This document shows, in pieces, positions 7,979-16,335 of a stretch of 64,000 nucleotides of DNA. The DNA is taken from the NCBI GenBank assembly GCA_964520325.1, contig CAZFOB010000011.1:1-64000 (forward strand). Reading direction: 5' to 3'. Source of the stretch: CAZFOB01 sp964520325. Its GTDB lineage: Bacteria; Actinomycetota; JAICYB01. The translations under genes and the position numbers were made by a program. How positions within the stretch are numbered: position 1 is the stretch's first letter; every line of letters starts with the position of its first letter. The notes beneath the pieces are model-generated. The model made no database searches, was not told where the DNA came from, and saw nothing but the letters and a program-made list of their open reading frames with translations.

Positions 7979-10024
7979 GTGCCCTATCGCAGATCTCTTC
8001 GTGCATGCGTCCTGGCGCTGCCGCTCGCCCTCATAGCGACCGCGCTGCCGATCGTTGCGCCGACTCACATCTCGCCAGCGCATTCCTGGACGATGTCGAT
8101 CGACAAGAGCGGGGCGATGAAGGCTCCCGGCGACTTCGCGCTCCTCGGCGTCACGCTGCCAACCGGCCTCGCCGCCGATGAGATCAGGGTGCGCACCAGT
8201 CGAGACGGGTCCCGCTGGGGACGCTTCACGCCTTTCGAGTTCGACGAGGTCGGGCCCGATGCCGATTCGCACGAGAGTGGACCGCGTACCTCGATGCCGT
8301 TGTGGACGGGCAAGAGTCGCTTCTTCGATCTCCGCGCTCCGGAAACCACGTTGGTTCATCTCATCGATCCGGGGGCCGATCCGGTCACGCCGCTCTCGTT
8401 CGCGGGCGCGTCGCCGTCCAAGCCGGGGATCATCACCCGCGCGGGGTGGGGCGCCGACGAGTCGATCCGCAAGGGCAAGCCCGAGTACGCCGAGCCGCTG
8501 CGCATGGCAGTGGTCCACCACACCGCGACCGCCGACTCGTATCCCAAGAGCCAATCCGACGACATCGTCCGCGGCATATACGCCTACCACGTGAAGACCA
8601 ACGGCTGGGACGACATCGGCTACAACTTCCTCGTCGACCGCTACGGACAGATCTTCGAAGGACGCTTCGGCGGGATGGACAAGACCGTGCAGGGCGCACA
8701 TTCGCTCGGCTTCAACAGGAACACGACCGGGATCTCGATCATCGGCAACTTCGCGAGCAGCAGGCCGCCGGAGGTCGCGATGAACTCGCTCAAGCGCATC
8801 ATCTCCTGGCGGCTCGATCAGGGCTTCGTCGATCCCGCGGGATCACTCACCTACGTCTCGAACGGCTCCAACAAGTGGAAGAAGGGTGTCAAGGTCTCAC
8901 TCAAGGCGGTCTCGGGACACCGCGACGTCGGAAAGACGGTGTGTCCGAGCGATCCTCTCTACGAAGCGCTGCCCGCGCTACGCACTGCGGCGGCCAACGA
9001 CGGGCTTCCGAAGCTCTACGACGCCAAGGCGTCGCGTTCGATCGTTACTCCCAATGCCGACGGCGTCTCCGACAGCACCAAGCTCACCGGACGCTTCCCG
9101 TCGCCCGTCGGTTGGAAGGTCGACGTGATCGACTCAGCCGGCCGGGTTTTCCATTCGCTGTCCGGCTCCGGAACCACCATCAGCGTCAACTGGTACGGCA
9201 AGGACTCGGCCGGCGCGGCTGTGCCTCACGGCAGCTACCGGTTCCGCATCACCGGAAAGAACGGAACCGGCAGCGTGCGCACGTCCGACGTGGCATTCGA
9301 GGTCTGGCGTTACCCGAACGGATCGTTCTTCCAAACTGCGTCCAAGATCACCTACATCCTCGAGAAGGGCGTGCTCCGACATCCGAGCCACTGGCATGCG
9401 AGGTCGACGCGCTACAACTCGGCCGAGGTCATCTCGGTGAGCAACCATCTGACCGATGCGTACAAGAAGAGCACGCACCTGGGGTTCCGCGACGGGTCGA
9501 TCGTGAGGGCGGACGGAGAGGTCTACGTCATATCCGACGGCTCGAAGCGTCCGACGACGACGCCCGAGCTCGCGCTTTCCGGCTTCGATCCAAACGCGAT
9601 CATCGCGACGACCGCCGCTGCGTTGGCAAGCAACCGCGATGGCGAGAGTTGGACGAGTGCGCAGGGTTACTTCAACGGTGCCGCCCTCAAAGACTCCACC
9701 GGTCAGGAAGCAAGGGTGATGTCGGGCATCGCGCACCGGTTCTACTCGTCTAACGCGCGCAGGTCGTGGCAGATCCGAGATGTCGATCTCGCCCAAGGTG
9801 CCGACGGCAAGATCACTGAAGGACTGGGGGCCGAGCAGATCGGCTTCAGAGACGGGACGCTCGTCCGCGCCGCGAACACGACGACGATCTACGTCATCTC
9901 GGACGCGATGCGCCGCCCGTTCTCGTCAACAAGTGCGTTCAGGAAGATGGGGTACAAGTCGTCGAATATCCGCACCGTCACACCCGACGAACTGGCGTTT
10001 CACCCCGAAGGCAAACCGCTCTAA
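7979..10024 (+). CDS. Secreted peptidoglycan-recognition amidase
   Basis: This 681-residue exported protein is probably an N-acetylmuramoyl-L-alanine amidase (Amidase_2/PGRP fold). A signal peptide covers residues 1-35. The PGRP domain is at about 150-335, with zinc ligands His180 (MAVVHHT), His314 and Cys322 (GHRDVGKTVCP) and the tyrosine in IGYNFLVDRYG. Residues about 350-440 resemble a FlgD-type Ig domain (GRFPSPVGWKVDVIDSAGR). The C-terminus has two copies of a module beginning GFRDGS-IVRADG or GFRDGT-LVRAAN and running to YVISD, found in actinobacterial wall proteins. A GTG at 7979 is the start. It probably cleaves the stem peptide from glycan strands. Confidence 0.88.
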   Translation: MPYRRSLRACVLALPLALIATALPIVAPTHISPAHSWTMSIDKSGAMKAPGDFALLGVTLPTGLAADEIRVRTSRDGSRWGRFTPFEFDEVGPDADSHESGPRTSMPLWTGKSRFFDLRAPETTLVHLIDPGADPVTPLSFAGASPSKPGIITRAGWGADESIRKGKPEYAEPLRMAVVHHTATADSYPKSQSDDIVRGIYAYHVKTNGWDDIGYNFLVDRYGQIFEGRFGGMDKTVQGAHSLGFNRNTTGISIIGNFASSRPPEVAMNSLKRIISWRLDQGFVDPAGSLTYVSNGSNKWKKGVKVSLKAVSGHRDVGKTVCPSDPLYEALPALRTAAANDGLPKLYDAKASRSIVTPNADGVSDSTKLTGRFPSPVGWKVDVIDSAGRVFHSLSGSGTTISVNWYGKDSAGAAVPHGSYRFRITGKNGTGSVRTSDVAFEVWRYPNGSFFQTASKITYILEKGVLRHPSHWHARSTRYNSAEVISVSNHLTDAYKKSTHLGFRDGSIVRADGEVYVISDGSKRPTTTPELALSGFDPNAIIATTAAALASNRDGESWTSAQGYFNGAALKDSTGQEARVMSGIAHRFYSSNARRSWQIRDVDLAQGADGKITEGLGAEQIGFRDGTLVRAANTTTIYVISDAMRRPFSSTSAFRKMGYKSSNIRTVTPDELAFHPEGKPL

Positions 10025-10056
10025 TAGGCGTCGACAGATCCGGGTCACGGGCGTGA

Positions 10057-10080
10057 CCAGCGACCCGTGCGGCTGGTTTT
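10057..10080 (+). terminator. Possible intrinsic terminator after the amidase gene
   Basis: CCAGC at 10057-10061 pairs with GCTGG at 10072-10076 and is followed directly by four T residues. It lies 33 bp past the amidase stop. The stem is only 5 bp with a 10-base loop, so it is a weak candidate. A small overlapping palindrome (GTCACGGGCGTGAC, 10044-10057) lies just before it. Confidence 0.4.
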
Positions 10081-10173
10081 GACGCGGAGCCCCGGTTGTT
10101 AGCCCGTCCGAGGTCTAGATGCAAGCCAACGAGCACGAGAACTACCGCTTGTTCACGGATCACGCTCTATTCC

Positions 10174-10251
10174 GCATAACGATTTGGGCTTCTGAGGAGC
10201 TGGCAGCGAGCGAAGCGAAGCTGTCCGGTCCCCTCCTGAAGCGAGTTATGC
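10174..10251 (-). repeat. attC-like recombination site A (downstream of the toxin gene)
   Basis: This 78-bp imperfect palindrome has perfect 7-bp outer arms, GCATAAC and GTTATGC. Read on the minus strand, the left side continues with a 2-base spacer (TC) and an inner arm GCTTC AGGAG. The right side has CTCCT, an unpaired CA, GAAGC and a 7-base spacer. Outer arm, asymmetric spacers, inner arm with extra-helical bases and a variable tip are the known design of integron attC sites. The TAA stop of the DUF5615 gene lies inside the left arm, as is common in gene cassettes. Confidence 0.65.
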
Positions 10252-10569
10252 GCCGACGAGCCGCAGCACATGCACCGTTCCCGGCTGAGCGCTATCGATG
10301 AGGTCTCGCGCTTGAGGCATGAGCTGGCGAAGAACATTGACATCGAGGGTTCCTGCTCGCAGGACGATGACCACGAGGCCTGAGACGTCACGCGCTTCGG
10401 CAAAGCGTTGATCGACGGTGACGATCGAGTCGAACGTCTTTCGAGCGGCGTCGAGCAGCGCACCGTTCTTGATGCCAGCCCATCCCATCTCTTGAACCGT
10501 GCTGACATCGTGCGTAGCGAGCTCCGTTCGGAGCTTGCGAGGCACGCACTCGTCAAGGAGGACCCGCAC
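10246..10569 (-). CDS. DUF5615 PIN-like toxin
   Basis: This 107-residue protein has the DUF5615 (Mut7-C/PIN-like) pattern: an N-terminal LLDECVPRKL, the segment DVSTVQEMGWAGIKNGALL and the DSIVTVDQRFAE strand with conserved acidic residues. Such proteins are predicted RNases paired with DUF433 antitoxins. Acidic residues needed for a PIN-like metal site appear intact. The reading frame starts inside the last 17 bases of the antitoxin gene, so the two are translationally linked. Its TAA stop forms part of attC-like site A. Confidence 0.85.
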   Translation of the reverse strand: MRVLLDECVPRKLRTELATHDVSTVQEMGWAGIKNGALLDAARKTFDSIVTVDQRFAEARDVSGLVVIVLRAGTLDVNVLRQLMPQARDLIDSAQPGTVHVLRLVGA

Positions 10570-10777
10570 CGTCCAAGAGCAGCTGCTTAGCCTCCTCGAG
10601 CAGCGCCGTCGCTTGCTCTTGCGTCACGGTTGGAAAATCATCCAGGAACTCGGCGAGCGCGTGGCCACCCTCGAGATAGTCCAAGAGGGCTTGGACTGGA
10701 ACACGCGTCCCAACGAAGACAGGAGTGCCGCTTAGGATCTCGGGATCCCGGCTAATGACACTACGACGACCACTCAT
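10553..10777 (-). CDS. DUF433 antitoxin
   Basis: This 74-residue protein matches the DUF433 family. The hallmark is RDPEILSGTPVFVGTRVPVQ followed by LLDYLEGGHALAEFLDDFP, a small helix-turn-helix fold. The family acts as antitoxin and probable DNA-binding autorepressor of DUF5615 toxins. The ATG at 10775-10777 was chosen since upstream frame sequence enters the attC-like site. The gene precedes the toxin with a 17-base overlap, the usual antitoxin-first order. Confidence 0.85.
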   Translation of the reverse strand: MSGRRSVISRDPEILSGTPVFVGTRVPVQALLDYLEGGHALAEFLDDFPTVTQEQATALLEEAKQLLLDGAGPP

Positions 10778-10819
10778 ATCTCTACGGTACGCCACGTCGT
10801 CGAGTGTCGAGCCTCGTGC

Positions 10820-10897
10820 GCATAACGGGTCTTGCCGCTCACCCGCCGCAGGCGAGCGGAGCGAGCGGCGGTCGGGTGCTGCGGCGAGTTGATATGC
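10820..10897 (-). repeat. attC-like recombination site B (upstream of the antitoxin gene)
   Basis: This site is 78 bp, exactly as long as site A. On the minus strand it reads GCATATCAAC, spacer TC, inner arm GCCGC, then a tip with CACCC/GGGTG and GCCGC/GCGGC pairs, then inner arm GCGGC, a 7-base spacer and GTTATGC. The 2-base and 7-base spacers and the AACTCGC start are the same as in site A, although the stems differ in sequence. The left outer arm is imperfect, with three extra bases. Confidence 0.6.
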
Positions 10898-11119
10898 GGT
10901 GCCTTCAATGATCGATTGGCCCCTTCCGGTCAGCACCACAAGCCGAAGTCGTAATCGCCCAACGGCCAGCGGCTCCCTCGCGATCAGCGGCGGCGGCCCT
11001 GGGCCCCCGTCCGGACTGACTCTTGGCAGCCGCGCAACAACGATCAGGCAACGTGATCCCACGACGTGACGTTGCGCGGCGAATGGCGGAACGGAGCGAC
11101 GGGCCCAGGCCGACGACGC
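10898..11119. other. Intergenic stretch, no gene seen
   Basis: Together with site B and the cassette leader this makes 342 bp without a gene between the antitoxin and the SpoIID gene. I see no RNA gene, no convincing terminator and no third attC-like site. GCCCAAC at about 10955 resembles an attC arm, but no partner arm is found at a suitable distance. It may be decayed sequence from former cassettes. Confidence 0.4.
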
Positions 11120-12997
11120 TCAGCTGATTTTGTAGCTCGTCGTTCCGGTCGTCTTGTTGAAGGTGATGTACCCCTTCTCGAAATCCATCCGACGTCCGAG
11201 TTCGATCGTGTATTCGTCCGAGATGGGAAGGCCGAGCTTGCTCGCGCCGCCCCCGAGTTCGAGGTACTTCTCGAGGATCGCTCCGTACACAACGCGCGCG
11301 CCGTGCTTGGACGTCCAGTAGATGCGCGCCTTCTGGAACCGGTGCGACGTCCCGCCGCGAGGCGCAGCCAGTTGGTCGGTGGTCGGCAGGCCCCACTTGG
11401 CCGGACCACCGGTCTTCAGATACTTCGCGAGGATCGCGCCGTGGACTTCGTGTTGCTTGGTTGCCTTCGACGAGTAGATGTTGCCCTTCTCGAAGGTCGA
11501 CACGGCCCCACTTCCGGCCGTGAGTTGATCGCTCGTCGGGAATCCGAGATCGGTTCCCGCGGCGCGCAGCGCGTCGTACTTCACGAGGATCGTCCGCTTG
11601 ACGTACCAGACCTTGCCGGTCGTTGCGTTGAAGAAGAGACGTCCGCCGTCGAACGTCTGTGCCCGGCCGCGCACGGTGCCGTTGAGGTCCTTCCAGGACG
11701 TCTCCGCAGCCCGCGGCAGACCCGGCGAACAGTTCAGCGCGTCGTAGCGCGATCTGATCGCGCCGATGATGTGATGGAAGATCAGCGTCGACTTGAGCTC
11801 CAACAACGAACGGAACGAACTGCCCGAAAGACGCACGTCGGAAAGCGCACCATCGACAAGGACGCCGCCGCTTGTAGCGCCCAACACCCCGAGCACGCGT
11901 CCAGAAGCTCCGCGGGGTGAGAGGAAGTCGATGTCACTCACAGGGCCGGTGTTGTGGCCGGCATCGCGCAGCCTCTGTTCGATCTCGGTGTCCTCGAGAG
12001 ACACCGTCCAGTTGTTGTGTGGGTTCTCGTTGTTGAAGTAGTCACCGGGATCGCACACGGCGCGCAGGTACGGCAACGCCGAACCGCCGAACACGTTCTC
12101 GTTGTTCTCCGTGAAACCGCCCGACGACGATGAGTAGAACGCCTGGATCGGCTTGTCGCCGTACGTCACGACCAATCCGGCCGTCGTGTTCACGGCGGCG
12201 ACCCACCGCGGAGCCTCTTGCTTCACGCCGACGTAAGCCTGATCGGCCGTTGTTGCGTACACCGCACAGTCGCAGACGCTTCGGTTCTGTCCGAGTCGCG
12301 TGGCCTTCTCGAGCGCGTACGTGCGTCCGGCGATGGCTTGCGCTTCGATGGCTTCGGTGTGCCAGGACGACGGCATCTCGCCGAGCCCGTAGAGGTACTT
12401 CTCGAAGCCGACGTCGAGGACGGCGCGCATCTTACCGGTCGAGGGATTGAGCGCTGCCTCGATCTTTCCGTGGCGGTAGTTGTGGCCGGTTTGGGGCAGC
12501 TTGATATCGGTGCCCTTCGACTGGTAGCCGACAGTCACCGGGGAGCCGGTGGAGAAGGCCGGCTTGCTCTGACCAGGGTCGAAGACCACGAGTCGATCGC
12601 CATCGGGGACGACGCGCCAGCGTTCGCCTGCGTCGCCGGCAGCCCGCACGGCCCCCGTTCTGTCGTAGAGGTCGAACGGCCCGCTGGCTTCGATCCAGAT
12701 CTCGGCGCGCTCCTGCAGCAGCCCGACCCGGATCGAGGAAGGCAAAGTCTTCTTCTCGACCTCGGTTGCTGCGTAGTAGTGCTTGAGGATCTGCGTTGCG
12801 GTCTCGCCCTTCTCGGCGAGCCCCCTGGCGCCCCACTGCGACATGCCGATCCCATGACCCCAGCCGCGGCCTTTGAAGGTAAAAGTGGCCGCGCTCGCGG
12901 GCGGAGCCGATGCGGCCAGGAGTCCTGTGACGGCAACCACGAGGGCGACGAGGCGGCGGATCTTCCGAGCCTTCAGCGGCTTCAATAAGTAGGACAT
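11120..12997 (-). CDS. Secreted SpoIID/LytB-domain protein with LGFP repeats
   Basis: This exported wall protein has about 625 residues. A signal peptide (residues 1-36, ending APPASA) is followed by a SpoIID/LytB domain, with the conserved GRGWGHGIGMSQWGARGLA and later YLYGLGEMPSSW and EAIEAQAIAGRTYAL. SpoIID-family enzymes are lytic transglycosylases acting on denuded glycan. The C-terminal third has at least three LGFP-type repeats (LGFPTSDQLT, WGLPTTDQLA, LGLPISDEYT), which tether actinobacterial proteins to the wall. The start is uncertain: ATG 12997 gives a standard signal peptide, but ATG 13009 and TTG 13033 are also in frame and none has a clear Shine-Dalgarno. Confidence 0.88.
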   Translation of the reverse strand: MSYLLKPLKARKIRRLVALVVAVTGLLAASAPPASAATFTFKGRGWGHGIGMSQWGARGLAEKGETATQILKHYYAATEVEKKTLPSSIRVGLLQERAEIWIEASGPFDLYDRTGAVRAAGDAGERWRVVPDGDRLVVFDPGQSKPAFSTGSPVTVGYQSKGTDIKLPQTGHNYRHGKIEAALNPSTGKMRAVLDVGFEKYLYGLGEMPSSWHTEAIEAQAIAGRTYALEKATRLGQNRSVCDCAVYATTADQAYVGVKQEAPRWVAAVNTTAGLVVTYGDKPIQAFYSSSSGGFTENNENVFGGSALPYLRAVCDPGDYFNNENPHNNWTVSLEDTEIEQRLRDAGHNTGPVSDIDFLSPRGASGRVLGVLGATSGGVLVDGALSDVRLSGSSFRSLLELKSTLIFHHIIGAIRSRYDALNCSPGLPRAAETSWKDLNGTVRGRAQTFDGGRLFFNATTGKVWYVKRTILVKYDALRAAGTDLGFPTSDQLTAGSGAVSTFEKGNIYSSKATKQHEVHGAILAKYLKTGGPAKWGLPTTDQLAAPRGGTSHRFQKARIYWTSKHGARVVYGAILEKYLELGGGASKLGLPISDEYTIELGRRMDFEKGYITFNKTTGTTSYKIS

Positions 12998-13075
12998 CGG
13001 CGCCAGCATCACATCGTTAGTTAACTCGAACAACTCTCATATACATGTGTAGCGCTGAATCGGCCCGATCGGGCA

Positions 13076-15121
13076 TCAGACGACCCGGGCGATCAGGGCG
13101 TAGTCCTGCAGACCGAACACCGTGTCGGTCAGGCTTCCGAGCTCTTCGTCCACCGTCTTGCCGAGGTCTCTCGCCCACTTCGGTGCGTCCTCATCGACTT
13201 CGACCGGCTCGCGCGGGGGACGCGCGGGCGACAGGTAGCGCACCTCAACGCTCTCAAAGCCCGCCTCTTCGACGAGGAACGACAACGTGTGCGGATGGAT
13301 GGGCTGACTGTGAGTCAGATCCATCACGTACCAGTTGGCAAGCGCGAACAGCGACTGCGGATTGATCGTCTCGCAGATGAGCACGCCCCCGGCGCCGAGC
13401 GCCCGTCGCGCCGCGGCCAGGAACTGAACAAGCGCCCGCGGTGCGAGGTGCTCGATGACCTGTGAGGCCATGATCCCGCCGAGGCTCCCGGGACGGGTGT
13501 TCTTGAGCGCTGCGATCCCATCGCCGTGGTCGACCTTGAGCCCCTTCTTGCGGGCCGCTAGCACCATGTCGAGGCTCAGATCGACGCCGTAGGCCTCGAT
13601 GCCAGCCTCGGTGAGCAGCTCGAGGAACTCCCCTCTTCCGCATCCGACATCGAGGACGGGCCGGGATCCGATCTCGGAAGGACTCTCAGACCCCCCACCC
13701 GTGAACTCCTTGACGTAGAGACGCTGCTTCTCCTTCAGGAGCTCGGTGTCACCGCGGAACTTCTGTTCAAAGCGGTCGTAGTCGTAGAGGTGATACCGAG
13801 CGGGTTCGGTTCCGCGTTGTTCCGACAGCATGGATCCGAGGGTTTCGACGGTCAGCCGCTCGAACTCGTTGATCTGGCCGAGGAGCGGTGTGAGCAGCCA
13901 CCCAAGGCCGCGCCGGGCCACACGCTTGACGACATCAAGACCGCGTCCGATGACCCGGCGCTGCGACGGAAGGATCACCGGGTGCACCCCCACTACGGCG
14001 TCGAGCAAGTGAAGTACTCGATCGACGCCCTCCGCGCCACCGCCCTCACGCCTGCGATCGGCTTCCTCGTCAACGAACGACATGGCCTCAGGGACAGTCA
14101 TCGCGACGGGTGCGGTCGGCGAGCCTCCTCCGACGACGCGCGAGATCGCGTCGGCAAGTTCCTCGTCATCCGAGACGACGACGTCGACGGGTCTGGCCTG
14201 TTCGGACAGGCCGCCTGCTCGCATCGCGATCACCGGACGGTCGAGCACGCGCGCGCGCTCGAAGACGCCGCTCGACCAGATCTCGCGATACGGCAACACG
14301 ACGACGTCGCTCGCGATGATCCACCGGTCGAACTCCTCGTCCGAGACCATCCGTTCGTGCAGCTCGACGCGGTCGTCGTTCAACGCGAGATCGATGAGCT
14401 CGTTGAAGTGGCCGCGGTGTTCGTGGGTCTCGGCGCGGATCGAGCCGACGATCATCAGCTTGGCTCGGCCGGGCACACGTCGGAAGGCCCGGATCGCACG
14501 GTCGAAACCCTTGTGCGACTGGATGAAGCCGATGCACAGCAGGATGGGGACGTCGGTCGGGATCCCGAGACGGCGTCGCGCGACGTCGCGGTCCTCGACG
14601 ACGGCGGCCTTGAAGTACCTGCCGTGATCGCGGAGCTCAGAGTGGCGCGGTGTCACGCCGAGCCGATCCTGCATCTGGTCGATCTCGTACTGGGTGTGAA
14701 ACTCGACGCTTCTTGCACCGGCCCAAGCCATGCGGTCGAAGAACACCTCAGGCCGCCACCTCGGCCACTTGGGGGCCGGGTACTCCACTTCGTGACACAC
14801 GATCGAAAGGTTTCGGATGCTCCGGAAGGCGACCATCATGAAGAAGTTGGAGGCGACGCGGGCCGGCCCGTACGCTTTCCAGTGGTAGTGCGCCGGTTGG
14901 TACTGAAGGATCACGCGGTCGTAGCGCCGCGCGTAACCGCGGAGCTTCGCGAGACCTCCCGCCCACGTCTTGAAGTTCTCGACGTAGTCCGCAGCACAGG
15001 CGATCGGTGCAAGGATGTCGACCTCATGGCCCTGTCCGCGTAGTGCAGCCACCTCTTGCGCCGCGTACTTTCCGACGCCGTCGCGGAGCGGCGGATACGG
15101 CGACACCATCAAGATCTTCAT
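13076..15121 (-). CDS. Glycosyltransferase-methyltransferase fusion
   Basis: This 681-residue protein joins two enzymes. Residues about 1-370 form a GT-B glycosyltransferase of the GT4 type (MVSPYPPLRDGVGKYAAQ, nucleotide-site segment VVLPYREIWSSGVFERA). Residues about 480-681 form a class I SAM methyltransferase (PVLDVGCGRGEFLELL, then GIMASQVIEHL). A linker rich in Arg and hydrophobic residues lies between. It probably adds a sugar and then methylates it, or caps a chain during surface glycan assembly. The ATG at 15119-15121 overlaps the stop of the next GT gene as ATGA. It is the last gene of a coupled run that begins with the ABC exporter. Confidence 0.85.
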   Translation of the reverse strand: MKILMVSPYPPLRDGVGKYAAQEVAALRGQGHEVDILAPIACAADYVENFKTWAGGLAKLRGYARRYDRVILQYQPAHYHWKAYGPARVASNFFMMVAFRSIRNLSIVCHEVEYPAPKWPRWRPEVFFDRMAWAGARSVEFHTQYEIDQMQDRLGVTPRHSELRDHGRYFKAAVVEDRDVARRRLGIPTDVPILLCIGFIQSHKGFDRAIRAFRRVPGRAKLMIVGSIRAETHEHRGHFNELIDLALNDDRVELHERMVSDEEFDRWIIASDVVVLPYREIWSSGVFERARVLDRPVIAMRAGGLSEQARPVDVVVSDDEELADAISRVVGGGSPTAPVAMTVPEAMSFVDEEADRRREGGGAEGVDRVLHLLDAVVGVHPVILPSQRRVIGRGLDVVKRVARRGLGWLLTPLLGQINEFERLTVETLGSMLSEQRGTEPARYHLYDYDRFEQKFRGDTELLKEKQRLYVKEFTGGGSESPSEIGSRPVLDVGCGRGEFLELLTEAGIEAYGVDLSLDMVLAARKKGLKVDHGDGIAALKNTRPGSLGGIMASQVIEHLAPRALVQFLAAARRALGAGGVLICETINPQSLFALANWYVMDLTHSQPIHPHTLSFLVEEAGFESVEVRYLSPARPPREPVEVDEDAPKWARDLGKTVDEELGSLTDTVFGLQDYALIARVV

Positions 15122-16335
15122 GTGCTCGCGTGCGCGTCGGCCAGCGCCCATTGGGAGATCCGATCGACGAGATGGTCGATGACATCGTCCCAGCGGTAAC
15201 GCTCGAGGACGTACCGCCGACCGTTGCGACCCATCTGCCGTCGAAGCTCGGGCTGTTCGAGCAGCAAGCTGAGCGCAACCTCGAACGCCGTCGCGTCGTC
15301 GTACACCAGCCCACCCTCGGATGCGCGGACGTGAAAGGCCGTGACCGCGCACTCTCCATACGCGAGCACCGGCGTGCCGCCCATCCACCCTTCCATGATC
15401 AATCGGGAGAACGACTCCCATAACGACGGCTGACACACAACGGTCGCGGCAGCGAACGCGTCGTGCTTGTCCTGCTCGGTCGCGAAACCAAGATCCGTGA
15501 CCAGATGGCGGATCTGTTTCGGAATCTTCACCTCGCCGCGTCCGATGAGTACGAGACGCAGGTCCTGACGTGAGGTCCGGTGGATGTACCGAGCGAAGTA
15601 CTCGGCGAGAACGTCGACATTCTTGCCCCACTCGCGACGTCCCACGTAGAGGACGAAGTCACCATCGATGCCGAACTTCGTGCGAAAGCGCTGCGGGTCG
15701 ACGTCGGACACATCCTCGATGCCCTCACCGATGACGTCCCAGTTCTGCGGAAGCTCGAAGAGTGTGCGCGCAAGCTCGGCCTCCGGATCGGAGTTGAAGG
15801 TCACGCCGCGTGCATCCCGGAAGATCGGCTTGTAGATATCGAGACGCGCGAACACCTCGTCGTGCAGGCACGGACGGAGCACGTTCTTGTGCGGTGCGAT
15901 CTGCGCGCACGCGTACGTGGTCCAGAACATGTAGGGCGTGAGCATGATCGTGTGGTAGCGATGGTGGTTCTCTGTGAGGTGATGGAAGAGACCCGCCGAA
16001 CGAAACCCCTCGTTGAGCCAGACCTCTTGCTCTTCGAGCGACGTCTTCGCACCCATCCCGATGAGGTCGCCGAGGTTGCGGCGGCGCTTCTCGTTGCCGC
16101 GCTCGATCGGGAACCGGTGCACGGGGATCCCGTTCACGTAGGCCATGCCCGGTGGATACGAGTTCTCCCAGGTGAAGTGATCGACCGCACACGTCGTCAG
16201 CACTTCGACCGCCAACCCGCGAGCGTGGAGACGCTCGGCCATCTCCCGGACGACGGTCTCGGCCCCCCCGAGCACTTCGGTGCCGTAGCGCGGGCACACG
16301 AAGGCGAGCGCGCCGGGCACCGGCCACGCACTCAC
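15118..16335 (-). CDS. GT4-family glycosyltransferase
   Basis: This 405-residue cytoplasmic GT-B enzyme transfers a sugar from a nucleotide donor. The N-terminal domain opens with FVCPRYGTEVLGGAETVVRE, an acceptor-loop pattern of GT4 enzymes. The C-terminal domain has LYVGRREWGKNVDVL and the Glu-x7-Glu motif in WESFSRLIMEGWMGGTPVLA. Donor and acceptor cannot be told. It starts with GTG at 16333-16335, overlapping the stop of the FkbM gene as GTGA, and its own stop overlaps the fusion gene. Confidence 0.85.
   Translation of the reverse strand: MSAWPVPGALAFVCPRYGTEVLGGAETVVREMAERLHARGLAVEVLTTCAVDHFTWENSYPPGMAYVNGIPVHRFPIERGNEKRRRNLGDLIGMGAKTSLEEQEVWLNEGFRSAGLFHHLTENHHRYHTIMLTPYMFWTTYACAQIAPHKNVLRPCLHDEVFARLDIYKPIFRDARGVTFNSDPEAELARTLFELPQNWDVIGEGIEDVSDVDPQRFRTKFGIDGDFVLYVGRREWGKNVDVLAEYFARYIHRTSRQDLRLVLIGRGEVKIPKQIRHLVTDLGFATEQDKHDAFAAATVVCQPSLWESFSRLIMEGWMGGTPVLAYGECAVTAFHVRASEGGLVYDDATAFEVALSLLLEQPELRRQMGRNGRRYVLERYRWDDVIDHLVDRISQWALADAHAST

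Larger units (their letters stand above)
10180..10825 (-). mobile_element. Putative integron-type gene cassette carrying a toxin-antitoxin pair
   Basis: If recombination occurs after the G of GTTATGC, as in known attC sites, this 646-bp segment is one cassette. It runs from the end of site B, through a 48-bp leader, the DUF433 antitoxin and DUF5615 toxin genes, to site A. Both genes face the same way, and the toxin stop lies in the site, which matches cassette layout. No integrase gene is in the window, so this would be a solitary or stranded cassette. Toxin-antitoxin pairs are frequent cassette cargo. The assignment rests on structure only. Confidence 0.55.

Noticed and set aside
10091..10180. 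A third attC-like site starting at GTTAGCC (10095)
   Set aside because: No matching RYYYAAC arm or folded inner arms are found at 50-130 bp on either side.
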